A stretch of DNA of 23,014 nt from CAZZCS01 sp964652645 (GTDB lineage Bacteria; Cloacimonadota; Cloacimonadia; Cloacimonadales; Cloacimonadaceae), in the NCBI GenBank assembly GCA_964652645.1, contig CAZZCS010000030.1:1-23014 (forward strand). Direction: 5' to 3'. Numbering within the stretch: position 1 is the first letter of the stretch; each line of letters opens with the position of its first letter. A program made the position numbers and the translations under genes. Below the pieces are notes generated by a model. It was not told where the DNA came from and made no database searches. It saw only the letters and a list, made by a program, of their open reading frames with translations. Positions 14,673-22,651 of the stretch are shown piece after piece.

Positions 14673-15899
14673 ATGACTAAGTCTTGCATCCTGAAAAGAA
14701 CGAAGACGCTCAGTTTGATCTTATTTTTGATGATCATGATTATGAGTGCCTGTACGAAGAAAGATAACCTCACCGGTGATAACTGGTCTGGCATCCGCCC
14801 CATTACTATTGTTGATAGTTTGTTTACCCAGGGTTTTAGTTTTCCTGCTGAGGGTAGCGTAAAAGGAACAGAAGCGATCATGCTCTGTGGCAATTATGGC
14901 GGACGTGATGCCATCTCTGTGATGCGCTTTACGGGCCTGCCCACAGAGATAAACACTGTGGAAGACGCCACGCTACAGCTGGTGGTCTTGAGACGCTCTC
15001 CCTATTCACGGGGCCCGATCTCGATCGACCTCTTCAAGCTCAATAAGAATTGGGCTGTGGATTCCACCGCTGTGATCAGTGATGCTGATATTTCGACCAC
15101 GCCGCTCAATCCGGTTTCTATTAGCGTTCCTGATACAGTGGCTACCGCTGGGGATACCCTCTCGTTTGTGATCCCAGCCAGCCAGATTCTGGCCTGGCAG
15201 ACCGAAGATGTCACGGGGTTCAATATCGTGGCTCGTACCAGTGATTCTGGATTTGTAGAATTCAGGACCATCGAGAGTGGTTATGGCCCGCTGCTTACCT
15301 TTAGCTACCGCAAGGTGGGCGAAACTAGCGACAGAACCTATAACCAGCGCGCCATCCTGGATAGTTACCGCGTGAACGCTCCTGTGGCAGGGCTCACAGA
15401 TAATACCTTCTTCCTGCAGAGCATCTCTCCCTCCCGGATGTATCTCAAGTTCGAGCTGAACGAGACCCGCTTTGTGGATAATGAAGGTAACGTCCTGACT
15501 CCGCTCCAATACAAGAGATGCACAATCAACAAGGCAGAACTGGTGCTCTATATCAAAAACAACCCCTATTACAATGGGATAAACTATAGCATCTTCCCCT
15601 ACAATGTGATAAGGGACAGCATCAGCACACCAATCGCCCTGGTCGATAGTGATGTCGAGACGATCTCATACAGTGTAGCATCGACGGGGCTGATCAGCGG
15701 AGATTCCATCGTGGTAAATATCACTCCCATTGTGCAGGCTATCACCTCAGGAGATAGAGAAAACAAGGGTGTGATGCTGAAGTCTCTGCACGAAATGGTA
15801 AATTTTGGCGAGCTGGAATTCTGGCATTTTCTGGATCCAGCCCTTCCGGCTAATTTTGAACCCAAAATCAGGATTACCTACACACCGCCCTATCTATGA
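14673..15899 (+). CDS. Lipoprotein with DNRLRE-like repeats
   Basis: 408 residues. Basic start, hydrophobic helix and lipobox MSAC put a lipid on C27. AAGG (14659-14662) is the ribosome site. The body is beta-rich and appears to contain two halves, each with the pattern of DNRLRE/CBM96-like domains: a strand listing L-x-L-x-V-L, then W then S-x-x-D, a VTxFNIV or MLKS segment and a terminal P-x-L-TFSY or P-KIRITY motif (near residues 208 and 403). The precise function is unknown; a periplasmic or surface structural role is inferred. It overlaps the next gene by four bases (ATGA), so the two are translationally coupled and it probably heads the long series. Confidence 0.7.
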   Translation: MTKSCILKRTKTLSLILFLMIMIMSACTKKDNLTGDNWSGIRPITIVDSLFTQGFSFPAEGSVKGTEAIMLCGNYGGRDAISVMRFTGLPTEINTVEDATLQLVVLRRSPYSRGPISIDLFKLNKNWAVDSTAVISDADISTTPLNPVSISVPDTVATAGDTLSFVIPASQILAWQTEDVTGFNIVARTSDSGFVEFRTIESGYGPLLTFSYRKVGETSDRTYNQRAILDSYRVNAPVAGLTDNTFFLQSISPSRMYLKFELNETRFVDNEGNVLTPLQYKRCTINKAELVLYIKNNPYYNGINYSIFPYNVIRDSISTPIALVDSDVETISYSVASTGLISGDSIVVNITPIVQAITSGDRENKGVMLKSLHEMVNFGELEFWHFLDPALPANFEPKIRITYTPPYL

Positions 15900-16705
15900 A
15901 AAAGTACTCTGTTCCCGCTCTGATCCTTACTTGTCTGCTGGTCTTCGCGGCCTGCGCTACCAAGGAAGAGCGTGGAGCAAAAGTAGCCCAGGTGGGCTCT
16001 GAAATCTTGTATGAGAAGGATTTTGCCGCTGGTTTCAGTACTCTGGAATACAAACATTTGAGCCCCGAAAACCGCAAGAAGTATATTGAACAATGGGTAA
16101 GTATCACCCTCCTGGCTCAGGAAGCAGATCGAGAAGGCCTGGATAAAGAGAATTTTGTGATCCAGCGGACCAGGAATGCAGCCAAAAAGATCAAAGGCAA
16201 CGCCCTGATAGCCAGCCGCATACAAGAGCTCAAGATAAGTGAAGACGATCTTTTTAACTATTACCGGATCCATATCGCGGAATTTCAGAAGCCGATTATG
16301 GAATATAAAGTGCAAAGGATATTTGTCTCGGATTACGACCGCGCTCTCAGGATCAAAAACGAGATCAACTCCGGGCTGGATTTTGGCTCCGCGGTGAACA
16401 TCTTTTCCCAGGAAAACCTGCGGAATAGTGGTGGTTTTATGGGTTTTGTATCCAATACTGGAGCCGATAGCGTGTTTTGGGACGTCGCCAAAGAGCTCCA
16501 GCGGGGACAAGCCGGGATCGTACAAGCTCAAGCTGGCTGGTTTGTGATCAGACATTATGAACAGCGTAATGCCAGTGATGAAGCTGGCTTTGATCTCTAT
16601 AAAGACGAGATCCGTTCCCGAATCTTGCAGGAAAGACGTCAGCAGATCTACGACGATCTGCTCCTGGAACTCAAACAAAAGAACAAAGAAATATATTATT
16701 ATTAA
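15896..16705 (+). CDS. Lipoprotein parvulin-type peptidyl-prolyl isomerase (PrsA/SurA-like)
   Basis: 269 residues. Lipobox FAAC lipidates C20. Residues 28-130 form a SurA/PrsA N-terminal helical region (VAQVGSEILYEKDF ... YIEQWVSITLLAQEA). A single parvulin domain covers about 140-225, with EYKVQRIFVSDYDRA, DFGSAVNIFS, GGFMGFVS and AGWFVIRHYEQ. Catalytic parvulin residues are only loosely conserved, so it may be a chaperone rather than an active isomerase. Acting in the periplasm on exported proteins is inferred from the lipid anchor and from surA lying 12 bases downstream. It ends in a basic helix. Confidence 0.82.
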   Translation: MKKYSVPALILTCLLVFAACATKEERGAKVAQVGSEILYEKDFAAGFSTLEYKHLSPENRKKYIEQWVSITLLAQEADREGLDKENFVIQRTRNAAKKIKGNALIASRIQELKISEDDLFNYYRIHIAEFQKPIMEYKVQRIFVSDYDRALRIKNEINSGLDFGSAVNIFSQENLRNSGGFMGFVSNTGADSVFWDVAKELQRGQAGIVQAQAGWFVIRHYEQRNASDEAGFDLYKDEIRSRILQERRQQIYDDLLLELKQKNKEIYYY

Positions 16706-16717
16706 GGTAAGTAATTG

Positions 16718-17974
16718 ATGAAAAAGACATTATTGATCCTGGTTCTGATCGCCAGCACCATGCTAATGCGTGCTGAAGTATTGGATAAGATTGTCGCCAA
16801 AGTAGGTACAGAGATCATCCTCTTGAGCGATGTTCAAAAACAAATGACCCAAATGCAGAGCGCCAATGCCCTTCCCAGGGGAGCTACTGCCATGGATGTG
16901 CTGGATCAGATGATTGTGAACCGTCTCATCGTCCAAAAAGCCAGGGAGATGGGCATTACCGTAGATAACAGCAGGATTAAAAGTGCAGCAGAGCAATATA
17001 TCAGACAAATCCGCTCCAGATTTGAAACAGAGGCCGAATATCTGAGAGAGCTGAGAAACATGAAGCTCACGCCTTCCGATCTGATGAAATATTACACCGA
17101 TCTGCTCACGGAGAATGCGCTCTCCGAGCAACTGATCGAACGCCAGATCTCGGCGAAGGTCTTCGTCCCGGAAGCTGATATCAGAGGTTTTTACAATGCC
17201 ACCAAAGATACCATGGCGATCAAGCCAATTTCCTGGGAGATCGGCCTCATCATGCGCGAGATTAAGCCCAGTCCCGAGACTGAAGCAGAGATCCTGCGCT
17301 CCATGGAAACCGTCCTCCAGAAACTCAATAGGGGCGAAGACTTTGGCACTCTGGCCCGGGAAGTGAGCGATTGCCCCAGTAGGGAAGCCGGGGGAGATCT
17401 CGGTTTCTTCCGCAAGGGACAGATGGTGGAACCCTTTGAGAAAGCAGCCTTTGAGCTCAGAGTAGGTGAGATCAGTGATATCGTTCGCACCCAATTTGGC
17501 TTTCACATCATCAAAGTGGATGCCATCAAAGGTAACGAGATTTCGGCCCGTCACATCCTCAAGATGCTCCAGGCAACCGGGGCAGACACTCTGCGCGAGC
17601 AAGAGATTATGAATAATGTCCGCACCCAGTTCCAGGCCGGTAAATCCTTTGCCCAGCTGGCAGAAGAGTGGTCTGAGGATAGAGAATCTGCAGCCGAGGG
17701 CGGCATCATTGGTGAATTTACCGAGACCGAGCTTCCAGAGCTCTTTTCCGCTCTGCTCCGTGCCTTGCCCGTGGGCGGGATCACCGAGGTTCTCAGCCAT
17801 GAAGGTATGCTCTATATCTTTTACAAAGGCAAGGAATTACCCCAGAGAGTATATGCCTACGACGAGGTCAAAGAGCAGATCCGAAACTATCTGCTGAGAA
17901 TCAAACAGATCGAAGCCTATGAAGAATGGGTGGAGCAATTGAGACGCGAGAGCTACGTAGAAATCACAATCTAG
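16718..17974 (+). CDS. surA: Periplasmic chaperone SurA, two parvulin domains
   Basis: 418 residues from ATG 16718, chosen over an in-frame TTG at 16715; AAGG lies at 16704-16707. A signal peptide ends near MLMRA. The SurA N-terminal domain (about 21-165) starts EVLDKIVAKVGTEIILLSDV. Parvulin domain 1 (about 170-270) has EAGGDLGFFRKGQMVEPFE and TQFGFHIIKV. Domain 2 (about 275-375) has ARHILKML and AEGGIIGEFTETELPELF. SurA helps outer-membrane proteins fold. Architecture and length are as in E. coli SurA. pgpA begins at the base after the stop. Confidence 0.9.
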   Translation: MKKTLLILVLIASTMLMRAEVLDKIVAKVGTEIILLSDVQKQMTQMQSANALPRGATAMDVLDQMIVNRLIVQKAREMGITVDNSRIKSAAEQYIRQIRSRFETEAEYLRELRNMKLTPSDLMKYYTDLLTENALSEQLIERQISAKVFVPEADIRGFYNATKDTMAIKPISWEIGLIMREIKPSPETEAEILRSMETVLQKLNRGEDFGTLAREVSDCPSREAGGDLGFFRKGQMVEPFEKAAFELRVGEISDIVRTQFGFHIIKVDAIKGNEISARHILKMLQATGADTLREQEIMNNVRTQFQAGKSFAQLAEEWSEDRESAAEGGIIGEFTETELPELFSALLRALPVGGITEVLSHEGMLYIFYKGKELPQRVYAYDEVKEQIRNYLLRIKQIEAYEEWVEQLRRESYVEITI

Positions 17975-18454
17975 ATGCAAATGCTCAGCACCTTTCTAGC
18001 TACTTTTTTTGGCATAGGTTTTATACCCTTTGCGCCAGGTACCTTTGGTACTATGGCAGCTATGGCTCTCTATGTAATCCTGCCGGAAGCCGTCTTTGCC
18101 AGAGAGAATTTTATCGCCTATATTACTGGGCTACTGGTCTTTTTTTTGGTCGGGATCCTGATCTGCGACAAGGCCGAGAAGAGCCTGGGACACGATGCTG
18201 GCAGCATTGTAATCGATGAAGTGGCAGGTTATTTCGTGGCGGTGGCTTTGCTACCCAAGACGCTTCTGATCGCGCTGATAGCCTTTGTGCTCTTTCGTCT
18301 TTTTGATATATGGAAGCCCTATCCCATCTCCAGATCCCAAAGCCTGGCTGGAGGTATGGGGATCATGATAGATGATGTACTGGCCGGTATTGCGGCAAAT
18401 TTGATCCTGCAAATTGCAGTCTTGATCAACCCCAATATCTGGATTATTATATAG
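17975..18454 (+). CDS. pgpA: Phosphatidylglycerophosphatase A
   Basis: 159 residues. It removes phosphate from phosphatidylglycerophosphate to make phosphatidylglycerol in the inner membrane. Family motifs are all present: FIPFAPGTFGT (16-26), D74 and IVIDEVAG (78-85), FRLFDIWKPYPI (107-118) and GGMGIMIDDVLAG (126-138), the acidic clusters expected to bind Mg. Three or four membrane segments lie between them. Its start directly abuts the surA stop and no strong ribosome site is seen, so translation is probably coupled; a second ATG two codons later is an alternative. Confidence 0.93.
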   Translation: MQMLSTFLATFFGIGFIPFAPGTFGTMAAMALYVILPEAVFARENFIAYITGLLVFFLVGILICDKAEKSLGHDAGSIVIDEVAGYFVAVALLPKTLLIALIAFVLFRLFDIWKPYPISRSQSLAGGMGIMIDDVLAGIAANLILQIAVLINPNIWIII

Positions 18455-18495
18455 TAAACAGGCCTCGGCCTCATAACATAAAATAAGGAGAAACA

Positions 18496-18825
18496 ATGAG
18501 TTATACACTTTTACAAGCAGCCGGAGCAAGTGCCGGTGGTGGAGCCCAATTTCAGATCCTGTTCTTTATAGCGATCTTTGCAATCATGTATTTTTTGATG
18601 ATCCGCCCCCAGCAAAAACGCCAGAAAGAAACCCAGAAGATGCTTGATAGCCTGCAGGTAAACGATAAAGTCGTCACCGCTGCCGGGATCATCGGCCGCG
18701 TGGTCTCCATAAAACCCGATAAAAACATCGTGGTGATCGAGATTGACGACACAAATAAAGTGAGAGTGGACTTTCAGAGATCTGCCGTGGTCGCTATTAT
18801 CAACCCAACTCAGGAAGTGAAATAG
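18496..18825 (+). CDS. yajC: Sec translocon accessory subunit YajC
   Basis: 109 residues with AAGGAG (18484-18489) upstream. One membrane helix (about 20-38) ends in YFLMIRPQQKRQKE, the YajC hallmark, followed by a cytosolic beta domain with VNDKVVTAAGIIGRVVSI. YajC joins SecDF in the Sec export complex. secD and secF, its frequent neighbours, are not in the window. Confidence 0.95.
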   Translation: MSYTLLQAAGASAGGGAQFQILFFIAIFAIMYFLMIRPQQKRQKETQKMLDSLQVNDKVVTAAGIIGRVVSIKPDKNIVVIEIDDTNKVRVDFQRSAVVAIINPTQEVK

Positions 18826-18833
18826 GCTATCCC

Positions 18834-19403
18834 ATGAAGAGAGAGCCACAGCTTCTTTCCATCAGGATCTATGGTGACGAGGTGCTGCGTAAAACCGCAG
18901 AGCCGGTGACCAGTTTTGATGAAAAGCTCAAAGATTTTGCCCAGGATCTGATCTTTACCATGTACCAGCGGGATGGAGTAGGCCTGGCCGCTCCACAGGT
19001 GGGGCATAGTATTCGCATGTTTGCAGTGGATACCGAGTGGAGCGCAGAAGATGGTAAGCCCAATCCCGTCGTGATGATCAACCCCCAGATCACACACAAA
19101 GAAGGCGAGATCAGCTATGAAGAAGGCTGCATCAGCGTCCCCCATATCTATTCCAAAGTGGTAAGACCCTCGCTGATCAAGTATTCCTACTACGATCTGG
19201 ACGGCAAAATCCACGAGGAAACCGCGGAGGGATACCGGGCCGTGGCGATCCAGCACGAGTTTGACCATCTGAATGGGGTTCTCTTTATAGATCACCTCAG
19301 CAATCTGACTCGCTTGCGCCTCAAACTAAAACTCAAAGAGATCATGAAAACCACCGTCGATGGCGTAAATATCCGCAGCGACATCTTTGTGGATCAGGAC
19401 TAA
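18834..19403 (+). CDS. def: Peptide deformylase
   Basis: 189 residues. It removes formyl from the initiator methionine of nascent proteins. Three metal-site motifs are intact: GVGLAAPQVG (48-57), EGCIS (97-101, C99) and QHEFDHLNG (140-148, H141 and H145 with E142). It begins eight bases after yajC and fmt follows five bases after it, the common def-fmt pairing. Confidence 0.97.
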   Translation: MKREPQLLSIRIYGDEVLRKTAEPVTSFDEKLKDFAQDLIFTMYQRDGVGLAAPQVGHSIRMFAVDTEWSAEDGKPNPVVMINPQITHKEGEISYEEGCISVPHIYSKVVRPSLIKYSYYDLDGKIHEETAEGYRAVAIQHEFDHLNGVLFIDHLSNLTRLRLKLKLKEIMKTTVDGVNIRSDIFVDQD

Positions 19404-19407
19404 AACC

Positions 19408-20361
19408 ATGAACCTGCAGAGTATCATCTTTATTGGAACCTCAGATTATGCCGTGCCTGCTCTGAGAGCATTGCATGCCACTGAGGGTTTTGCCCCCAAA
19501 TTGGTGATAACTCAGCCGGATAGACCCCAGGGACGCAAATTGAAGCTGACGCCCACCCCTGTGGCCCAGCTTTCCGAGAGTCTGGGGATTCCCACGATCA
19601 AGCCCGAGGATATAAATAGTGATCTGGTCTATGAAACGATCCGGGCCTACAACCCCGATCTCCTGATTACCGCCTCCTATGGAGCCTTGATCGGGCGTAG
19701 GCTGCGCCAGCTCGCCAGCCTCGGCGCCATCAATCTACATCCCTCGCTGCTACCCCTCTACCGGGGAGCTTCTCCGATCCAATCTGCCCTCATCAGGGGG
19801 GATTCCCGGACGGGGATAACTATCTTTAAACTCTCTGCCAGAATGGATGCCGGAGATATCTATCTCCAACAGGAAGAAGAGATCTATCCCGGGGACAATT
19901 TTAGCAGCCTGCACGACCGTCTGGCTCAGAGATCTGCCGATCTCCTGATCCGGCTCCTCAAGGATATGAAGGCTGGCCAGGTTTCTGCTACCAAGCAGGA
20001 TCACAACCTGGCGACCTATACCAGAAAGATTGAAAAAGAGGATCTGGAGATTGGATGGGCCAATCCTGCAGAGGGGATCTGGAACCAGATCAGAGCTCTT
20101 TCTGAAACACCCGGTGCGGCAACGACTTATAATGGGACTCCTCTAAAGATCCTGGCTGCAGAGATTTTGGAAGAACCCTTTGTGGCCGAGCCCGGTACCG
20201 TCGTAAAAGTAATAACAAACCTCGGGTTTTGTGTAGCTGCCTCCGATAAGCAGCTCCTGATCAGGACTGTAAAAGCCGCAGGCAAGAAAGCCTTGAGCGC
20301 TGCCGCCTGGCAGATTGGCTCGAGAATCAAGCCTGGCGATAGATTTGGGACTAAAATATGA
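19408..20361 (+). CDS. fmt: Methionyl-tRNA formyltransferase
   Basis: 317 residues from ATG 19408 (AGGA eight bases before); an earlier in-frame TTG inside def is not needed. It formylates initiator Met-tRNA with 10-formyl-THF. The N-terminal domain shows IIFIGTSDYAVPAL, QPDRPQGR and NLHPSLLPLYRGASPIQ (109-125), giving the catalytic N109 and H111, with D147 in SARMDAGD. The C-terminal OB-like domain (about 205-317) binds tRNA. The stop overlaps the next start by four bases (ATGA). Confidence 0.97.
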   Translation: MNLQSIIFIGTSDYAVPALRALHATEGFAPKLVITQPDRPQGRKLKLTPTPVAQLSESLGIPTIKPEDINSDLVYETIRAYNPDLLITASYGALIGRRLRQLASLGAINLHPSLLPLYRGASPIQSALIRGDSRTGITIFKLSARMDAGDIYLQQEEEIYPGDNFSSLHDRLAQRSADLLIRLLKDMKAGQVSATKQDHNLATYTRKIEKEDLEIGWANPAEGIWNQIRALSETPGAATTYNGTPLKILAAEILEEPFVAEPGTVVKVITNLGFCVAASDKQLLIRTVKAAGKKALSAAAWQIGSRIKPGDRFGTKI

Positions 20362-21107
20362 AAGAACACTACTTTAGCGTAATAAAATTCCCGGTATTCG
20401 TAAGCCTCTGTCTCATCATTTTTACCGCTGTTTTCTTTGGGATAGCCCTTTCCAGCTACTACCATCTGGGGCTTTCGGCCATTGGGACCGCTCTTTACAG
20501 CGTGGTCTTTACCATTTTGATGGTCTTGATCAGCACCTGGATCCTTACCCTGATGGCTACTCACCAGGTCATAAAACCGCGTGGTCTGCGCCTCTATGTG
20601 AAATGGATGCTCTTCAATTTCTATTATTACATGGCAAAATGGCTGGGAATGATCCTGCTACAAAATAAAGAACTCATGCGTGAGTCTTTTTTGTACTTCA
20701 ATAACGAGATAGTCCTTACCAATAATTCCGGGATCAAGAGCCAGAAAATCCTGGTATTGCTGCCTCACTGCTTGCAGAGTAGCACCTGTAAAATACGTAT
20801 TACCAGTGATATCAACGATTGTGGTGAATGTGGGAAATGTGATATAGCCGGGATCAAAGCGATGACTTCCCAATACAAGGTGCAGTGCGCCGTGGCCTCG
20901 GGCGGATCTCTGGCCCGAAAGCTGATATTGGACACCAATCCGGACGTGATTGTCGCTGTGGCCTGTCATCGGGACCTCGTGGATGGAGTGCGCGAAAGCT
21001 GGAGATATCCGGTCTATGCCCTGCTGAACGAACGCCCCAAGGGCCCGTGTTTCGAGACCAGCGTCAGCGTGAAAGCAATTGAATTTGCCATCGGCAAGTT
21101 TATGTAA
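20358..21107 (+). CDS. DUF116 cysteine-rich membrane protein
   Basis: 249 residues. Two N-terminal membrane helices (about 10-32 and 43-67) precede a cytosolic domain of the DUF116 family. Cysteines C138 (LPHCLQ), C144, C155, C158 and C161 (CGECGKC), C177, C203 (AVACHRDL) and C231 (RPKGPC) match the family pattern and suggest metal or Fe-S binding. The function of DUF116 is not established. Coupling to fmt by an ATGA overlap is typical of its position beside fmt genes in several bacteria as I recall; this could hint at a link with formyl or methionine metabolism but is speculative. Confidence 0.88.
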   Translation: MKEHYFSVIKFPVFVSLCLIIFTAVFFGIALSSYYHLGLSAIGTALYSVVFTILMVLISTWILTLMATHQVIKPRGLRLYVKWMLFNFYYYMAKWLGMILLQNKELMRESFLYFNNEIVLTNNSGIKSQKILVLLPHCLQSSTCKIRITSDINDCGECGKCDIAGIKAMTSQYKVQCAVASGGSLARKLILDTNPDVIVAVACHRDLVDGVRESWRYPVYALLNERPKGPCFETSVSVKAIEFAIGKFM

Positions 21108-21108
21108 G

Positions 21109-21792
21109 ATGAGCCTCAAAGACATCGCCAGAAAGCTCTTCTACGCTTTCATGAACAAGCACTCTGCCGAGCTCAGGTACTGGAAAAAGTGCTACCAAAA
21201 AGATCAGCAGATGTTTTCCAATAGCCACTATGGTCAGCTTATGCTCTCTATGGCAGACGAAAGTAATGCTGGCTATATGGAGGATAAGGTGGTAGCGGAT
21301 TTTGGCTGTGGGCCGCGTGGCAGCCTGGCCTGGATCCCAAAGGCAAGGCTCAAGATTGGGATCGACGTCCTGAACCTTGAGTATCTGAAGCATTTTGGAG
21401 CCTCCATGAAGACCCACGGCATGCTCTATCTAACATCAACAGAAGACTATATCCCCCTGCCAGACAGTAGCGTGGATATCCTCTATAGCATGAACTCGCT
21501 GGATCACGTGGCCGATCTGGACAGGATTTCGCTCGAAATCAAGCGCATCCTCAAGCCTGGAGGAGAGCTGATCGGGAGCTTCAATCTGAATAATCCTCCC
21601 ACCAAAGCAGAACCCCAGAGCCTCAGTGTCGATCTGCTAAAGCAGAGCTTGCTAAAGGGTTTTGAGATCAGGCACTTGTTTGTCTCCGCTCCGAACCCCG
21701 AGGGCTACCTCTATCAACCCTTGCTCGAGAGAAATTTTATCGATCCCAGGGGCAGAGAAGCCATTATGTGGGTAAGAGCCAGTAAAATTTAG
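21109..21792 (+). CDS. Class I SAM-dependent methyltransferase
   Basis: 227 residues from ATG 21109, one base after the DUF116 stop; an in-frame TTG at 21079 lies within that gene. The Rossmann fold is visible: motif I VADFGCGPRGSLAW (about 60-73), acidic residue in KIGIDVLN (about 81-88), SVDILYSMNSLDHVADLD for motif IV, and RILKPGGELIGSFNL, the usual post-motif strand. The substrate is unknown; similar enzymes methylate sugars, lipids or small molecules. Position in the series suggests co-expression with the envelope genes. Confidence 0.85.
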   Translation: MSLKDIARKLFYAFMNKHSAELRYWKKCYQKDQQMFSNSHYGQLMLSMADESNAGYMEDKVVADFGCGPRGSLAWIPKARLKIGIDVLNLEYLKHFGASMKTHGMLYLTSTEDYIPLPDSSVDILYSMNSLDHVADLDRISLEIKRILKPGGELIGSFNLNNPPTKAEPQSLSVDLLKQSLLKGFEIRHLFVSAPNPEGYLYQPLLERNFIDPRGREAIMWVRASKI

Positions 21793-21805
21793 CGAAGGTA
21801 CAAGT

Positions 21806-22651
21806 ATGCGAAATTCAAATTGGTTTGTCCTCAGCCTGGTGATCATCCTGATCAACGCGGGCATTACCCTCGTCTTGATCAATGAATTTTCCAGCCGTCA
21901 AAAGCCTGTATATTCCATGTTTAGCGGTGAGCATAGGGAACTGATGGGCGATGTCGATATCAGCCGGCAAAATGCTATTACCAATGCCGCTCAGCTCGTG
22001 GAACCTGCCGTGGTCAGCATCAACGTTACCAAAGTCGAAACAGTGAGAGGTGGCTCCTTTGGCCTGTTCGACTTCTTCGATTTTTTCGACTATTTCCCGC
22101 GGCAAAGACAGGTTCAAAGCATCGGTAGTGGCGTGATCTTTGATGAGAGAGGCTACATTATCACCAATGCGCATGTGGTCTTGGGCGCGGCTCAGATCAA
22201 GGTGATCCTGCCCGATAAACGGGAGTTTGATGCCGAGATCGTGGGTGGAGACAATTCACACGACATCGCCATCCTCAAGATCAGTGGAAACCGGATCCCC
22301 TGTGCGAAGCTGGGCAGCTCCCAGGATCTGATCATCGGCGAGTGGTCTATCGCCGTAGGAAACCCTTATGGATTTTTGATGAACGACTCCAAGCCCAGCG
22401 TCTCCGTGGGCGTAATCTCTGCTCTCAACCGTAATTTTGCCCCCAGACAGGATCGGCGGGATTACAGTAATATGATCCAGACCGATGCAGCGATCAATCC
22501 TGGCAATAGCGGCGGGCCGCTGGTCAATATCTATGGCGAAGTGATTGGTATCAATACCTTTATCTTCTCTGATAAGGGCGGGAATATCGGGATAGGATTT
22601 GCCATTCCGATCGACAAAGTAAAAGAGATCATCAGCCAGATAGTTCCGTAA
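21806..22651 (+). CDS. Membrane-anchored HtrA/DegS-like serine protease lacking a PDZ domain
   Basis: 281 residues, AAGG seven bases before ATG. One uncleaved N-terminal helix (about 6-26) anchors it in the inner membrane as in DegS. The trypsin-like domain has the full triad: H123 (TNAHVV), D153 (NSHDIAIL) and S235 (NPGNSGGPL). A low-complexity LFDFFDFFDYF stretch (88-97) lies before the protease core. Such proteases degrade or sense misfolded envelope proteins, fitting the SurA/parvulin context. It stops at KEIISQIVP, just where relatives continue into a PDZ domain. The final Pro codon and TAA (22646-22651) belong to a palindromic repeat found elsewhere in the window, so the PDZ domain may have been lost through insertion or rearrangement. 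Confidence 0.92.
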   Translation: MRNSNWFVLSLVIILINAGITLVLINEFSSRQKPVYSMFSGEHRELMGDVDISRQNAITNAAQLVEPAVVSINVTKVETVRGGSFGLFDFFDFFDYFPRQRQVQSIGSGVIFDERGYIITNAHVVLGAAQIKVILPDKREFDAEIVGGDNSHDIAILKISGNRIPCAKLGSSQDLIIGEWSIAVGNPYGFLMNDSKPSVSVGVISALNRNFAPRQDRRDYSNMIQTDAAINPGNSGGPLVNIYGEVIGINTFIFSDKGGNIGIGFAIPIDKVKEIISQIVP

